Shown piece after piece: positions 1 through 7,514 of a stretch of DNA of 64,000 nt (positions within the stretch are counted from its first letter, which is position 1; each line of letters begins with the position of its first letter). The DNA is from Bacillota bacterium (GTDB lineage: Bacteria; Bacillota; Clostridia; Lachnospirales; Lachnospiraceae), in assembly GCA_023390555.1 (NCBI GenBank), contig JAEWCQ010000016.1, forward strand, positions 1 to 64,000, written 5' to 3'. The notes under the pieces were generated by a model. That model did not search any database, was not told the origin of the DNA, and saw only the letters and a program-made list of their open reading frames with translations. A program made the translations under genes and the position numbers.

Positions 1-155
1 ACTATGCAGCCTGCCTTTATCCGGAAGGAAATATAAGCGGAGATCATGTATATCTGTTTCAGCATGATCAGATTGAAAAGATCTTCTTCATCGGCTTCCA
101 GGATGAGGAGGAGTTGATTTATGCCGGACAGTGTCTGGAGGTGGCAGACGCATGA
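1..155 (+). CDS. DUF4176-like protein, C-terminal end only
   Basis: The 5' end lies outside the window. The frame with codons starting at position 3 is open to a TGA at 153-155 and gives about 50 residues, including YPEGNISGDHVYLF and a run of acidic residues (DEEEL). This tail resembles the end of DUF4176 proteins, small proteins usually encoded beside type VII secretion LXG/WXG toxins. The stop overlaps the next start codon (ATGA at 152-155), so the two genes are translationally coupled. The family call rests on the tail alone. Confidence 0.6.
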   Translation, partial: YAACLYPEGNISGDHVYLFQHDQIEKIFFIGFQDEEELIYAGQCLEVADA

Positions 156-1441
156 GCGAGTTGTATATCAATTTGCCGCAGCTGAAGAAAGTGCCGGCTG
201 AGCTTTCCGGCGTTCCACAGGACATACGCCGCAAAAGTCAGAGTCTGGATAGCATAGAACAGTATGTGAAAAGTCAGATTTCCGGAAGCGGTGAGCTGCA
301 GCGTCAGATACAGAGCATCCGCGAGGAACTGGAGCGAATTGCAAGCAGCATGGGCAGCTATGGAGATGCGTTACAACAGATCTGTGGTGTGTATGAATCT
401 TGTGAGGAAGGAATTGTGAAGTGTGGGCTTAGTAGTTACGCCAATGCAAAAGATAGTTCTGGGGAAGACGTTCCCTGGTATAAGACCGATACCTTTAAGT
501 GGGTAGTGGGAGCAGCTGTCGTAGTCGGAACAGTTGTGGCGGCAGCCGTGGTTCTGACAGTTGCAGCACCTGCTATTTTGACTGCAGTTGTAGTAGGAGC
601 TGCCATCGGAGCAGCGACTGGCGCCATTGCCGGAGGCATTATCGGAGGATATACAAGTGTAAAGAACGGCGGCACCTTTGAAGAGGGAGCGGCAGACGGC
701 TTCTTCTGGGGAAGTATCGGAGGAGCAGTCTCCGGAGCGGTAGCCGGTGTAGCGACCGCAACCGGTGCAGGACTGCTCGGCATGTCCGCTGCACAGGGAA
801 TCGTGAATGCCGGAATGTATACGGTAGAGACTACCTATGATGGAGGGCAAGTCAGCGCAGCGGGTGTTGCATTGAGTTTTACGACCGGGGCTGTAGTGTC
901 TGCCGGCAGCGTAGTATTGGCTGGAAAAGCTTCACAGGCACTTGGAAAGCTGTCTGGAGTGCTGAAAAATGGAAGCAGGCAGACGGTGAGTGCGGCTGAA
1001 AGTGCAGCTGATGGTGCTAAAAATGCTATTAATGGTGGCAGTAAAACTCCATCAGAAATAGCAAAAAGCTGGCAAGGCTCAGGAAAATATCCTGGCATAG
1101 ATAATTATAAAGATATAACTTTACAGAAGGGAAAAGTTATTTACCGAGGTGAACCTAATGGAACGGAGTATTTTACTACAAAATCAGCTATAGAAAGATC
1201 GGGTAGAAATGCAACAGCGATTTTTGAAGGATTACAAGTTGAGAAAAATCCGATACATGGGTATAGAGGAAATATGCAAGGGTATGTGGTTAATGAGGAT
1301 GTGGCAGCAGCTTTTGGTATTACAAAAGCAAATCCACAATTTGGAGAGGGTGGATTGCCCCAAATATTCGTATCAGACGTTCAAGATTTAATTAATAAGG
1401 GCATTCTAGTACCTGTCGATAATATACCTTTAGTTAAATAG
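152..1441 (+). CDS. Type VII-type polymorphic toxin
   Basis: The start at 152 is chosen because GGAGGTGG lies at 137-144 (429 aa). Residues 1-100 are charged and helical, like a WXG100/LXG secretion hairpin. Residues about 115-270 are a Gly/Ala-rich hydrophobic stretch with several possible membrane segments, typical of the pre-toxin region. Residues about 290-429 form a separate C-terminal domain with IYRGEPNGTEYFTT and ANPQFGEGGLPQIF. The DNA becomes clearly more AT-rich from about 1010, as expected for an exchanged toxin tip. The C-terminal activity is not identified; the R...(S/T)T...E arrangement is only loosely reminiscent of ADP-ribosyltransferases. The downstream gene is the probable immunity protein. 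No secretion machinery is in the window. Confidence 0.72.
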   Translation: MSELYINLPQLKKVPAELSGVPQDIRRKSQSLDSIEQYVKSQISGSGELQRQIQSIREELERIASSMGSYGDALQQICGVYESCEEGIVKCGLSSYANAKDSSGEDVPWYKTDTFKWVVGAAVVVGTVVAAAVVLTVAAPAILTAVVVGAAIGAATGAIAGGIIGGYTSVKNGGTFEEGAADGFFWGSIGGAVSGAVAGVATATGAGLLGMSAAQGIVNAGMYTVETTYDGGQVSAAGVALSFTTGAVVSAGSVVLAGKASQALGKLSGVLKNGSRQTVSAAESAADGAKNAINGGSKTPSEIAKSWQGSGKYPGIDNYKDITLQKGKVIYRGEPNGTEYFTTKSAIERSGRNATAIFEGLQVEKNPIHGYRGNMQGYVVNEDVAAAFGITKANPQFGEGGLPQIFVSDVQDLINKGILVPVDNIPLVK

Positions 1442-1453
1442 GAGAGATAGAAT

Positions 1454-1840
1454 ATGATAGATATAAAAAATGGTGTTATCAAGATTAGTGAGCAATTAGA
1501 AATTAGTCCTAACTATACATTTGATCAATTTAAACAGACAAAATTTTATAAAGGACAAGATGGTATAAGAATGATTTATCTAGATGAGTCACAAAGTATT
1601 ATGGGAAATAAGTATATAGTAAGTCTTTTTTTTAGGGACGCTGTTATTTATATGGTTTCATTGATTAGTTGCGACAAGGAGGTGTCAGAGCTAGATGAAC
1701 CTCAGAGGAAAAGATTTCATGATGAGATACTTAGTCAAAAAGGTATTGATATAGAAAAACAATATAATTGGGGGAAGATAACTTCGGAATACGATGCACG
1801 GAGTAATATAAGTAGTATTAATATATATTTTACAAAATAA
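1454..1840 (+). CDS. Putative cognate immunity protein
   Basis: A 128-aa soluble acidic protein starting 12 bp after the toxin stop, with GGAGAGA just upstream. It has no signal peptide or membrane segment and I do not recognise a family. The gene is as AT-rich as the toxin tip and unlike the regions on either side. That shared composition and the tight spacing are the usual picture of a toxin tip and its immunity gene moving as one cassette. The function is inferred from position only. Confidence 0.6.
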   Translation: MIDIKNGVIKISEQLEISPNYTFDQFKQTKFYKGQDGIRMIYLDESQSIMGNKYIVSLFFRDAVIYMVSLISCDKEVSELDEPQRKRFHDEILSQKGIDIEKQYNWGKITSEYDARSNISSINIYFTK

Positions 1841-1890
1841 TTTTAATTATGGTTATACCTTGGGACTTCCAACTACCTAAATCCCAGTCA

Positions 1891-1944
1891 CTTAATTTCA
1901 TATCATGGCTCTCAGAAGTGACGTTATCCATGATATGAATTAAG
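1891..1944. repeat. Long imperfect inverted repeat (17-bp stem)
   Basis: CTTAATTTCATATCATGG at 1891-1908 pairs with CCATGATATGAATTAAG at 1928-1944, with one bulged T and a 19-nt loop. There is no U-tract, so it is not a standard terminator. It lies about 120 bp upstream of a truncated replication-protein remnant, so it could be a relic of a replication origin or of an element end. That link is inference. Confidence 0.7.
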
Positions 1945-2063
1945 AGACTTAAGCGAAAAAATTTGCCTTGGGTATACAATGGGATTTTTGGGTGTAGTTC
2001 CAAACGCTCGTATAAACGTAATTTTTGTAGCAAAAAAATTTGTTGCGAAAGGTGCGTTTTATT

Positions 2064-2456
2064 ATGCGAATTAAAAAAGTAGATTCAAAATCAATTATTC
2101 TGCAGGAGGAGACCGAAGTAAAATTAAAAACAGCGGGAAATACGAGAGAAGTCCAGTTTTCTGCAGGAGTTAACAGAAGATGTCCGATACAGAATATATC
2201 GAAGGACAAATACCTTGATAGAGAAGCTGGAGAAATCAAAGAGAGAAAGAAAACGGAAAACCGTTACCAGTCTCCCAAAAGTGTCAGAAAGAGTATCAAC
2301 AAACTGATGGATTTGATTCGGTGCAATGCCACAGAGACAAGCTATTGTAAGTGGCTTACTCTGACCTATGCTGATGTAGTGACAGACCATGAAAAAGTCT
2401 ATAAAGATGGAAAGATGTTTCTTAGAAGATTGCATCGATATCTGGGTAATCAGTGA
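2064..2456 (+). pseudogene. Truncated rolling-circle-type replication protein remnant
   Basis: A 130-aa frame from ATG 2064 (AAAGGTG upstream) to TGA 2454-2456. Its C-terminus reads CKWLTLTYADVVTD, then VYKDGKMFLRRLHRYLG, resembling the start of the catalytic domain in phage or plasmid Rep proteins that carry an (F/W)xTLTYA motif. Family members continue for well over 100 further residues with the catalytic motifs. Here the frame ends directly after RYLGNQ, so it is probably a broken gene left by an integrated element. No integrase or att site was found. The family assignment is moderate. Confidence 0.5.
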
Positions 2457-2610
2457 ATTTGTTCCAAGATTTGAATGCATCTTAAATAACATCCCCTATC
2501 AGCGACACTACAGTAGCAAAGTTACTTTCTGAGATCGGAGATATCAGAAGATTTCCCGATTGGGTAGTGAAAAATCCCATCTCCAATAAGTGATGTGCAG
2601 GAAAGTTGAG

Positions 2611-2632
2611 AGTGCCAAGGCACTTTTTTTTC
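2611..2632 (+). terminator. Intrinsic terminator
   Basis: AGTGC at 2611-2615 pairs with GCACT at 2620-2624 around a CAAG tetraloop and is followed by a run of eight T. It would end transcription from the toxin/Rep remnant region before the glucanase promoter. Confidence 0.7.
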
Positions 2633-2641
2633 TATAGGAAA
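2630..2641 (+). repeat. Post-terminator motif TTCTATAGGAAA, copy 1
   Basis: TTCTATAGGAAA directly follows the U-tract of the terminator at 2611-2632. The same motif follows the candidate terminator near 32.8 kb, and a shorter TTCTATAGG follows the one near 50.4 kb. In copies 1 and 2 similarity continues downstream (CTTGTTA, then ACGT). Confidence 0.55.
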
Positions 2642-2735
2642 CACCTTGTTACATAGACGTAGGAAAAAAGTGCACAGATTGTACCGGTAGAATTTGTGCA
2701 GAAAATAGATTTTGTCGGAATTTGTCGAATTGAAA

Positions 2736-2764
2736 TTGACAATCGATTTAACGGAAACTATACT
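2736..2764 (+). promoter_or_regulatory. Sigma-A promoter of the GH87 gene
   Basis: TTGACA at 2736-2741 and TATACT at 2759-2764 are separated by 17 bp. The start codon of the glucanase gene is 45 bp downstream. This is close to a consensus vegetative promoter. Confidence 0.75.
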
Positions 2765-2808
2765 GAAGATGGTTAAACGGTTAACTTTAACAAAACGGGG
2801 GTAAAAAC

Positions 2809-5262
2809 ATGAAGAAAAAAATGGGGATCAAAAGAATGGCAGCATCGATGCTCTGCATCTGCATGCTGCTGACAGGGATGACGTTTGGAGAGTCATCCGC
2901 CGTACAGGCAGCAGACACGACGACAGTTTACTTCCTGAATACGGGGAACTGGAATTCGATTATGGCCTATGCATACAGCAATAACAGCAATTCTATTCTG
3001 GGTGCCTGGCCGGGAACTTCTTTAACACAGGCATCCACGACAGGAAACAACTGGTGTAAGATCGAGGTGCCGCAGAATTCGTATACGAACTCATTTAACA
3101 TTATCATTTCGGAAAACGGATCGGATTCGAACCGGACAACTTCTTATATCTCCGGGCGTCAGACTGCGTATCTGACCACCGTGAATGATGTTGTCTACGA
3201 TTCGGCAGCGGCCGCAGAGGCTGCGATGGGTGTACAGCAGGGGGATCAGACAGAGAGTACAACCGTATATTTCTACAACAGTGCGGGATGGAATCAGGTA
3301 TATGGTTACACGTATGCAGGCAATACGGGAATCGGTGATGCATGGCCGGGTGAGGCAGCCACACAAGCAACGGAAATCGGAACCAACTGGTGGAAACTTG
3401 CAGTGGGACAGAATGCCGGCCAAAATCCTTTTAACATTATTTTTCATGACGGAACCGGGAGTGTGCGGTCAGAGGTATCGATCTCAGATAGCAGCAGCGT
3501 CTATGTCGGAGTATCAAATACAAAGTACAGCTCAGCAGAGGCAGCAGAGGCAGCGGCAGGAACCGGCGGCTCTGGTGATAACGGCGGAACAGGAAGCGGA
3601 GGAGGAAATTCAGACCTGGACTATGAGGTTGATTTAAACGGTGCCGGTGCGGCTGCGGTCTATACCGACTATGAAGCAGAAGATGCCGCGACAAATGCGG
3701 CAATTCTTGAAAAAAGTACAGCTTATCTGACCGATATCCAATCTGAGGCAAGCGGAAGAGCGGCAGTCAAACTCAGCAATACCGGTGATTATGTTGAGTT
3801 TACCCTGCAAAAAGCAGCAAATGCAGTGGTGCTGCGCTATTGCCTGCCGGACAGTGCGGACGGAGCGGGAGTAGGTGCCGATCTCAGTCTGTATGTGAAT
3901 GGCTCCCATTCACAGGATCTTTCACTGACTTCGCAATATTCCTGGATCTATGGAGGATATCCGTACAGCAACAGTCCAGATCAGGGAAGCGGGCATCGCT
4001 TCTTTGATGAAACAAGCGCATTCTTTCAGGGAGGAACGCTTCCGGCCGGAACAAAAATCCGTCTGCAAAAAGACAGTACTGACACAGCAGGATACTATAT
4101 CATTGATTTCCTAGAATGTGAACTTGTGGAAGCTGCGGCGGTGATGCCGGATGGGTATCTGTCAATTACCAATTACGGCGCCGTTGCGAATGATGGAAAG
4201 GATGACTATTCTGCGATTGCAAGCTGTATCCGTGATGCAAAAAGTCAGGGGAAAGGTGTTTGGATCCCGGAAGGAACCTTTGACTTGTCGGAAAAGACAG
4301 CTTTGGAAGTCAGTGATGTTACGATTCGCGGAGCGGGAATGTGGTACTCTAAGCTGTATGGAGCAGGTGCATCTTTCCATTATAGTGGAACCTGTAAGTT
4401 TTATGATTTTGCGATGACGGGAACCGCAACACTTCGCCGTGACGCAGAAGATCTGGCAGGATTTGAGGGAACAGCCACTGCGGAAAATGTGACCATACAG
4501 AATATATGGATGGAACATATGAAAGTGGGCGTCTGGAGCAGCCAGACTACAAATCTGATTATTCAGGGTTGCCGTATCCGCAATACCTATGCCGATGGCA
4601 TCAACCTCTGTTCCGGAACGAATGGTGCGGTCGTCAGAAATAACAGTCTGCGAAATACAGGCGATGACGGAATCGCCATCTGGCCGTGGCAGGCAGACAG
4701 CAGTAACAATCTGATTGCGTATAATACGGTACAGTGCCCGACACTTGCAAATGGAATCGCAGTTTACGGCGGTTCAGGCAATATTGTCAGATATAATGCG
4801 GTCTATGATTCCATTAATAACGGCGCAGGAATCTGTGTTGGAACAGATTATACGACGGCCAGTGGATTCTCAGGGACAACCACAGTCGATCACAATGTTC
4901 TCGTAAGATGCGGTTCGTACCATTGTGATTACAAGTATCCCATCGGAGCAATCTGGATCTGGGCCACAAAGAGTGGGATGAACGCATCCTTTGATCTGAC
5001 AGACAATACGCTGTATGACTGTTCCTATGAAGGAGTTCTGGTCGACTGCTGGAACAGTATCTCCGGACTGACAATCCGGAATACCAATATATACGGAGCT
5101 GGTCTGTATGGCGTATATGCAAGAGGAAATGCAACCGGAAGCATGACACTTGAAAATGTCGGGGTCGCGGAATATAGCAGCCAGCTTCTGCTTAACGAAG
5201 CATCCGGTCTTACCATAGCTACTGTTGGAAATGGAATCTATAAGACCACAATGCCGCAGTGA
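2809..5262 (+). CDS. Secreted alpha-1,3-glucanase (mutanase), GH87 type
   Basis: 817 aa. Residues 1-35 are a signal peptide (KKKMGIKR, hydrophobic core, AVQAAD cleavage region). Two related modules follow, about 40-140 and 150-245, each with VYF(L/Y)N...GW/NW...AWPG, resembling starch-binding CBM26-type modules. A Gly/Ser linker leads to a CBM6/35-like beta domain (about 290-440, YEAEDA). Residues about 450-817 form a right-handed beta-helix with NYGAVANDGKDD, GVWIPEGTF, YADGIN and TGDDGIAIW. The acidic residues of ADG and GDD match the catalytic region of GH87 alpha-1,3-glucanases. It would attack extracellular alpha-1,3-glucan such as fungal or streptococcal mutan. It has its own promoter and terminator. 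The exact linkage (1,3 or mixed 1,3/1,4) cannot be told from sequence. Confidence 0.8.
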   Translation: MKKKMGIKRMAASMLCICMLLTGMTFGESSAVQAADTTTVYFLNTGNWNSIMAYAYSNNSNSILGAWPGTSLTQASTTGNNWCKIEVPQNSYTNSFNIIISENGSDSNRTTSYISGRQTAYLTTVNDVVYDSAAAAEAAMGVQQGDQTESTTVYFYNSAGWNQVYGYTYAGNTGIGDAWPGEAATQATEIGTNWWKLAVGQNAGQNPFNIIFHDGTGSVRSEVSISDSSSVYVGVSNTKYSSAEAAEAAAGTGGSGDNGGTGSGGGNSDLDYEVDLNGAGAAAVYTDYEAEDAATNAAILEKSTAYLTDIQSEASGRAAVKLSNTGDYVEFTLQKAANAVVLRYCLPDSADGAGVGADLSLYVNGSHSQDLSLTSQYSWIYGGYPYSNSPDQGSGHRFFDETSAFFQGGTLPAGTKIRLQKDSTDTAGYYIIDFLECELVEAAAVMPDGYLSITNYGAVANDGKDDYSAIASCIRDAKSQGKGVWIPEGTFDLSEKTALEVSDVTIRGAGMWYSKLYGAGASFHYSGTCKFYDFAMTGTATLRRDAEDLAGFEGTATAENVTIQNIWMEHMKVGVWSSQTTNLIIQGCRIRNTYADGINLCSGTNGAVVRNNSLRNTGDDGIAIWPWQADSSNNLIAYNTVQCPTLANGIAVYGGSGNIVRYNAVYDSINNGAGICVGTDYTTASGFSGTTTVDHNVLVRCGSYHCDYKYPIGAIWIWATKSGMNASFDLTDNTLYDCSYEGVLVDCWNSISGLTIRNTNIYGAGLYGVYARGNATGSMTLENVGVAEYSSQLLLNEASGLTIATVGNGIYKTTMPQ

Positions 5263-5321
5263 CGGATGCAGAACGGACAGTTCCTTTTTAAAAAGAGCAG
5301 GACATCAGCCTGGCTTATGAG

Positions 5322-5355
5322 AAAAGAGCAGAATTCTTTGGAATTCTGCTCTTTT
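5322..5355 (+). terminator. Strong intrinsic terminator after the GH87 gene
   Basis: AAAAGAGCAGAATTC at 5322-5336 pairs perfectly with GAATTCTGCTCTTTT at 5341-5355 around a TTTG loop. A-rich and T-rich ends on both sides allow function in both directions. Confidence 0.85.
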
Positions 5356-5467
5356 GATTTTGTTGAAATCGGTAGAACTGAGTTGTACAATAGAACTATG
5401 AACCAGTATGGATTGCAAGGAAAAGACGTTTGCAATTCAAAACCGGCAGAAAGGAAATTTGAAAGAA

Positions 5468-5959
5468 ATGAATGTAACGATTCGAGTGTATCAGACCCGG
5501 GACATAGCTTCGATGATCCGGATCTGGAATGAGGTAGTAGAGGATGGAATCGCTTTCCCGCAGGAAGATTGTCTGACAGAGGAAACGGGGAGCGTGTTTT
5601 TCGGAGAGCAAACGTACTGCGCAGTGGCAAAAGATTGTGAGAGCGGAAAAATATATGGACTGTATATCCTTCATCCCAATAATGTCGGAAGGTGCGGGCA
5701 TATCTGCAACGCCAGCTATGCAGTGAGTGCAGAAAGCCGGGGACTGCACATTGGAGAAAAATTGGTGCAGGACTGTCTGGCACAGGCGAAACAGCATGGG
5801 TTTGCACTTCTGCAGTTTAATGCCGTGGTGGCGTCCAATATGCATGCAAGACATTTATATGAGCGACTTGGTTTTCAACCGCTTGGGACAATTCCTGCCG
5901 GTTTCCGTATGAAAGACGGACACTATGAAGATATCTGTCCTTATTATATCGTGCTGTAA
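5468..5959 (+). CDS. GNAT family N-acetyltransferase
   Basis: 163 aa from ATG 5468, chosen because the frame upstream lacks a good ribosome site and the family usually starts at a (M)xxIRxY strand. The fold signatures are AVSAESRGLHIGEKLV (acetyl-CoA loop, R/Q-x-x-G-x-G/A type) and ARHLYERLGFQPLG. An FPQED insertion and ICPYYIVL ending resemble phosphinothricin-acetyltransferase-like members. Substrate unknown. It stands alone between the GH87 terminator and the nitrogenase regulator. Confidence 0.8.
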   Translation: MNVTIRVYQTRDIASMIRIWNEVVEDGIAFPQEDCLTEETGSVFFGEQTYCAVAKDCESGKIYGLYILHPNNVGRCGHICNASYAVSAESRGLHIGEKLVQDCLAQAKQHGFALLQFNAVVASNMHARHLYERLGFQPLGTIPAGFRMKDGHYEDICPYYIVL

Positions 5960-6175
5960 TATTTGAGAGAGCGCAGAATTCAAAATCATTTTCATCCATA
6001 GAATTGGCGCAATCACTTGTCATAATAAAATTCTTATGATAGTATTAGTTTGGATGTAACAAACGCATACAAAAGGATAAAACGGTTACACTCTATAATC
6101 AAATATAATTATCTATAAAAATATGATATTGACAGATAAATAGAAGCGCACGGAAACTTTTATGGAGGTAATTTT

Positions 6176-7141
6176 ATGGAAAATGATCTTCTTAGCTCAC
6201 AGGAAGTGGCAGATCTATTGAAGATATCGAGAAACACGGTCTATGAACTGATCAAGCGCGGAGAATTGAGTTCTTCGAAAGTCGGAAAGCAGGTGCGGAT
6301 TTCGAGAAACGAGGTCAATGCCTATCTGAACGGGAACACCGGGACGGCTGCCTCAAAGGAACCGGCAGTGAGCAGTCCTGTTCCGAAGAATATGAAAAAA
6401 CCGCATGCGGAACCGGTCGTAGATGAAAATATCAGAGGCAATGAATTTATCATGTGCGGGCAGGACATCGCACTGGATATATTGGCGAATCACTTCGAAG
6501 ACTATACGGATTCCATGCAGTTGTACCGTTCGTATCTGACCAGCTATAATGGGATTTTTGCGCTGTATCAGGGCAGGGTGAATGTTGCCACCGCTCATCT
6601 TTGGGATGGTGAGCTGGATGAATACAATGTTTCCTATGTAAAAAAGATGATGCCGGGAATCCCTTCCCTTGTCATAAGAATCGGAAAGAGGCAGCAGGGT
6701 TTCTATGTACAAAAGGGCAATCCAAAGGAAATTACGGGATGGTCTGACCTGCGGCGGATGGATATTTCTATCATAAACAGGGAAAAAGGAAGCGGGACGC
6801 GGGTCCTTCTCGACGAAAGGCTGCGGCTGATGGGAATTCTCGGCGATTATGTGGAAGGATACCATCATGAATGTAAGTCCCATCTGGCGGTGGCAAGTCT
6901 GGTGTCTCATGGAGAGGCGGATCTCGGACTGGGAAGTGAATCAGGGCTTATGAATGTGAATGGAATTGACTTTATTCCGTTGCAGATGGAGTGCTATGAT
7001 CTGGTTATGCGCCTGTCGGATGCAGATAAACCTTCCTATAAAAGGTTGATGGAAATCGTTGCTTCCGATGCGTTTAAAAAGGATTTGCAGATTTTGGGCT
7101 GCTATGATACGTCTGAAACAGGGAAAATCATCTGGAATTAG
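6176..7141 (+). CDS. HTH plus periplasmic-binding-like regulator, probable molybdate/tungstate sensor
   Basis: 321 aa. Residues 5-52 are an excisionase/MerR-like helix-turn-helix (SSQEVADLLKISRNTVYELIK...ISRNEVNAYL). A Pro/Ala-rich linker (about 55-85) joins it to a PBP-like domain (about 92-321). Segments such as SYNGIFALYQGRVNVATAHLWD, INREKGSGTRVLLDE and SHGEADLGLGSES are typical of the type II oxyanion-binding domain in one-component regulators near molybdate or tungstate transporters. There is no signal peptide, so it acts in the cytoplasm. It ends 373 bp before anfH on the same strand with its own terminator between, which makes it the obvious candidate for repressing or activating the Fe-only nitrogenase according to molybdenum. 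The ligand is inferred. Confidence 0.8.
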   Translation: MENDLLSSQEVADLLKISRNTVYELIKRGELSSSKVGKQVRISRNEVNAYLNGNTGTAASKEPAVSSPVPKNMKKPHAEPVVDENIRGNEFIMCGQDIALDILANHFEDYTDSMQLYRSYLTSYNGIFALYQGRVNVATAHLWDGELDEYNVSYVKKMMPGIPSLVIRIGKRQQGFYVQKGNPKEITGWSDLRRMDISIINREKGSGTRVLLDERLRLMGILGDYVEGYHHECKSHLAVASLVSHGEADLGLGSESGLMNVNGIDFIPLQMECYDLVMRLSDADKPSYKRLMEIVASDAFKKDLQILGCYDTSETGKIIWN

Positions 7142-7161
7142 AAAATAAATATCGAATAGGG

Positions 7162-7205
7162 CAAAAAGAGCAGGGTCTGGCAGAAGTCAGGGACTGCTCT
7201 TTTTG
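7162..7205 (+). terminator. Terminator between regulator and anf operon
   Basis: CAAAAAGAGCAG at 7162-7173 pairs with CTGCTCTTTTTG at 7194-7205. It isolates the regulator transcript from the anf promoter downstream. Confidence 0.8.
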
Positions 7206-7300
7206 TGATAAACATTAACAAATGTGACAAAATGAAAATATGAATAAGAATATTACAGAAACAACGGAAATTTCAGATAATAATTTAGGATATATTCACA

Positions 7301-7329
7301 TTGACTATCTATTTTGGGGATGATATTGT
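7301..7329 (+). promoter_or_regulatory. anfHp: Predicted anf operon promoter
   Basis: TTGACT at 7301-7306 and TATTGT at 7324-7329 with 17-bp spacing give a sigma-A-type promoter with a moderate -10. No GG-N10-GC element of the sigma-54 type was seen. TGTGACAAA occurs at 7223-7231, upstream of the promoter, and again at 7360-7368, downstream, as a direct repeat that a regulator could use. This would start the anf mRNA near 7336, about 180 nt before anfH. Confidence 0.5.
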
Positions 7330-7349
7330 ATCTTTAACAAACAAACACA

Positions 7350-7476
7350 CCTGTTTCATTGTGACAAACAGGACAAAAGTGAAAAAGAAACGGAACAGGT
7401 TTTAGCAGTAAACAGAGTCAACAGGAATAACAAAGAGGTTATGATATCCTTCTGCGGATATGATGCCTCTTTTTTA
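7350..7476 (+). promoter_or_regulatory. anf leader with internal intrinsic terminator (attenuator candidate)
   Basis: The leader holds CCTGTTT (7350-7356) pairing with AAACAGG (7366-7372). AACAGG recurs at 7394-7399 and 7420-7425, so the 5' arm has three possible partners. A long hairpin follows: AAAGAGG at 7432-7438 with CCTCTTT at 7466-7472, and GATATCC with GGATAT inside around a TTCTGC loop, running into a T-rich stretch. It lies between the promoter and the AAAGGAGG ribosome site of anfH, so transcripts must read through it to reach the genes. That is the architecture of attenuation or antitermination. The sensed signal and factor are unknown. Confidence 0.6.
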
Positions 7477-7514
7477 TTATACTCACAAACAAATTATTAA
7501 AGGAGGAAGCAACA

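Noticed and set aside
371..850. Antisense genes opposite the toxin
   Set aside because: Low-complexity products from repeats of Gly/Ala codons read on the other strand; no start signal.
7336..7476. ANTAR-type antitermination site in the anf leader
   Set aside because: Only one upstream stem could give a hexaloop with A1 and G4 and its closing pair is mismatched; the paired second stem is missing. Retained only as an unspecified attenuator.
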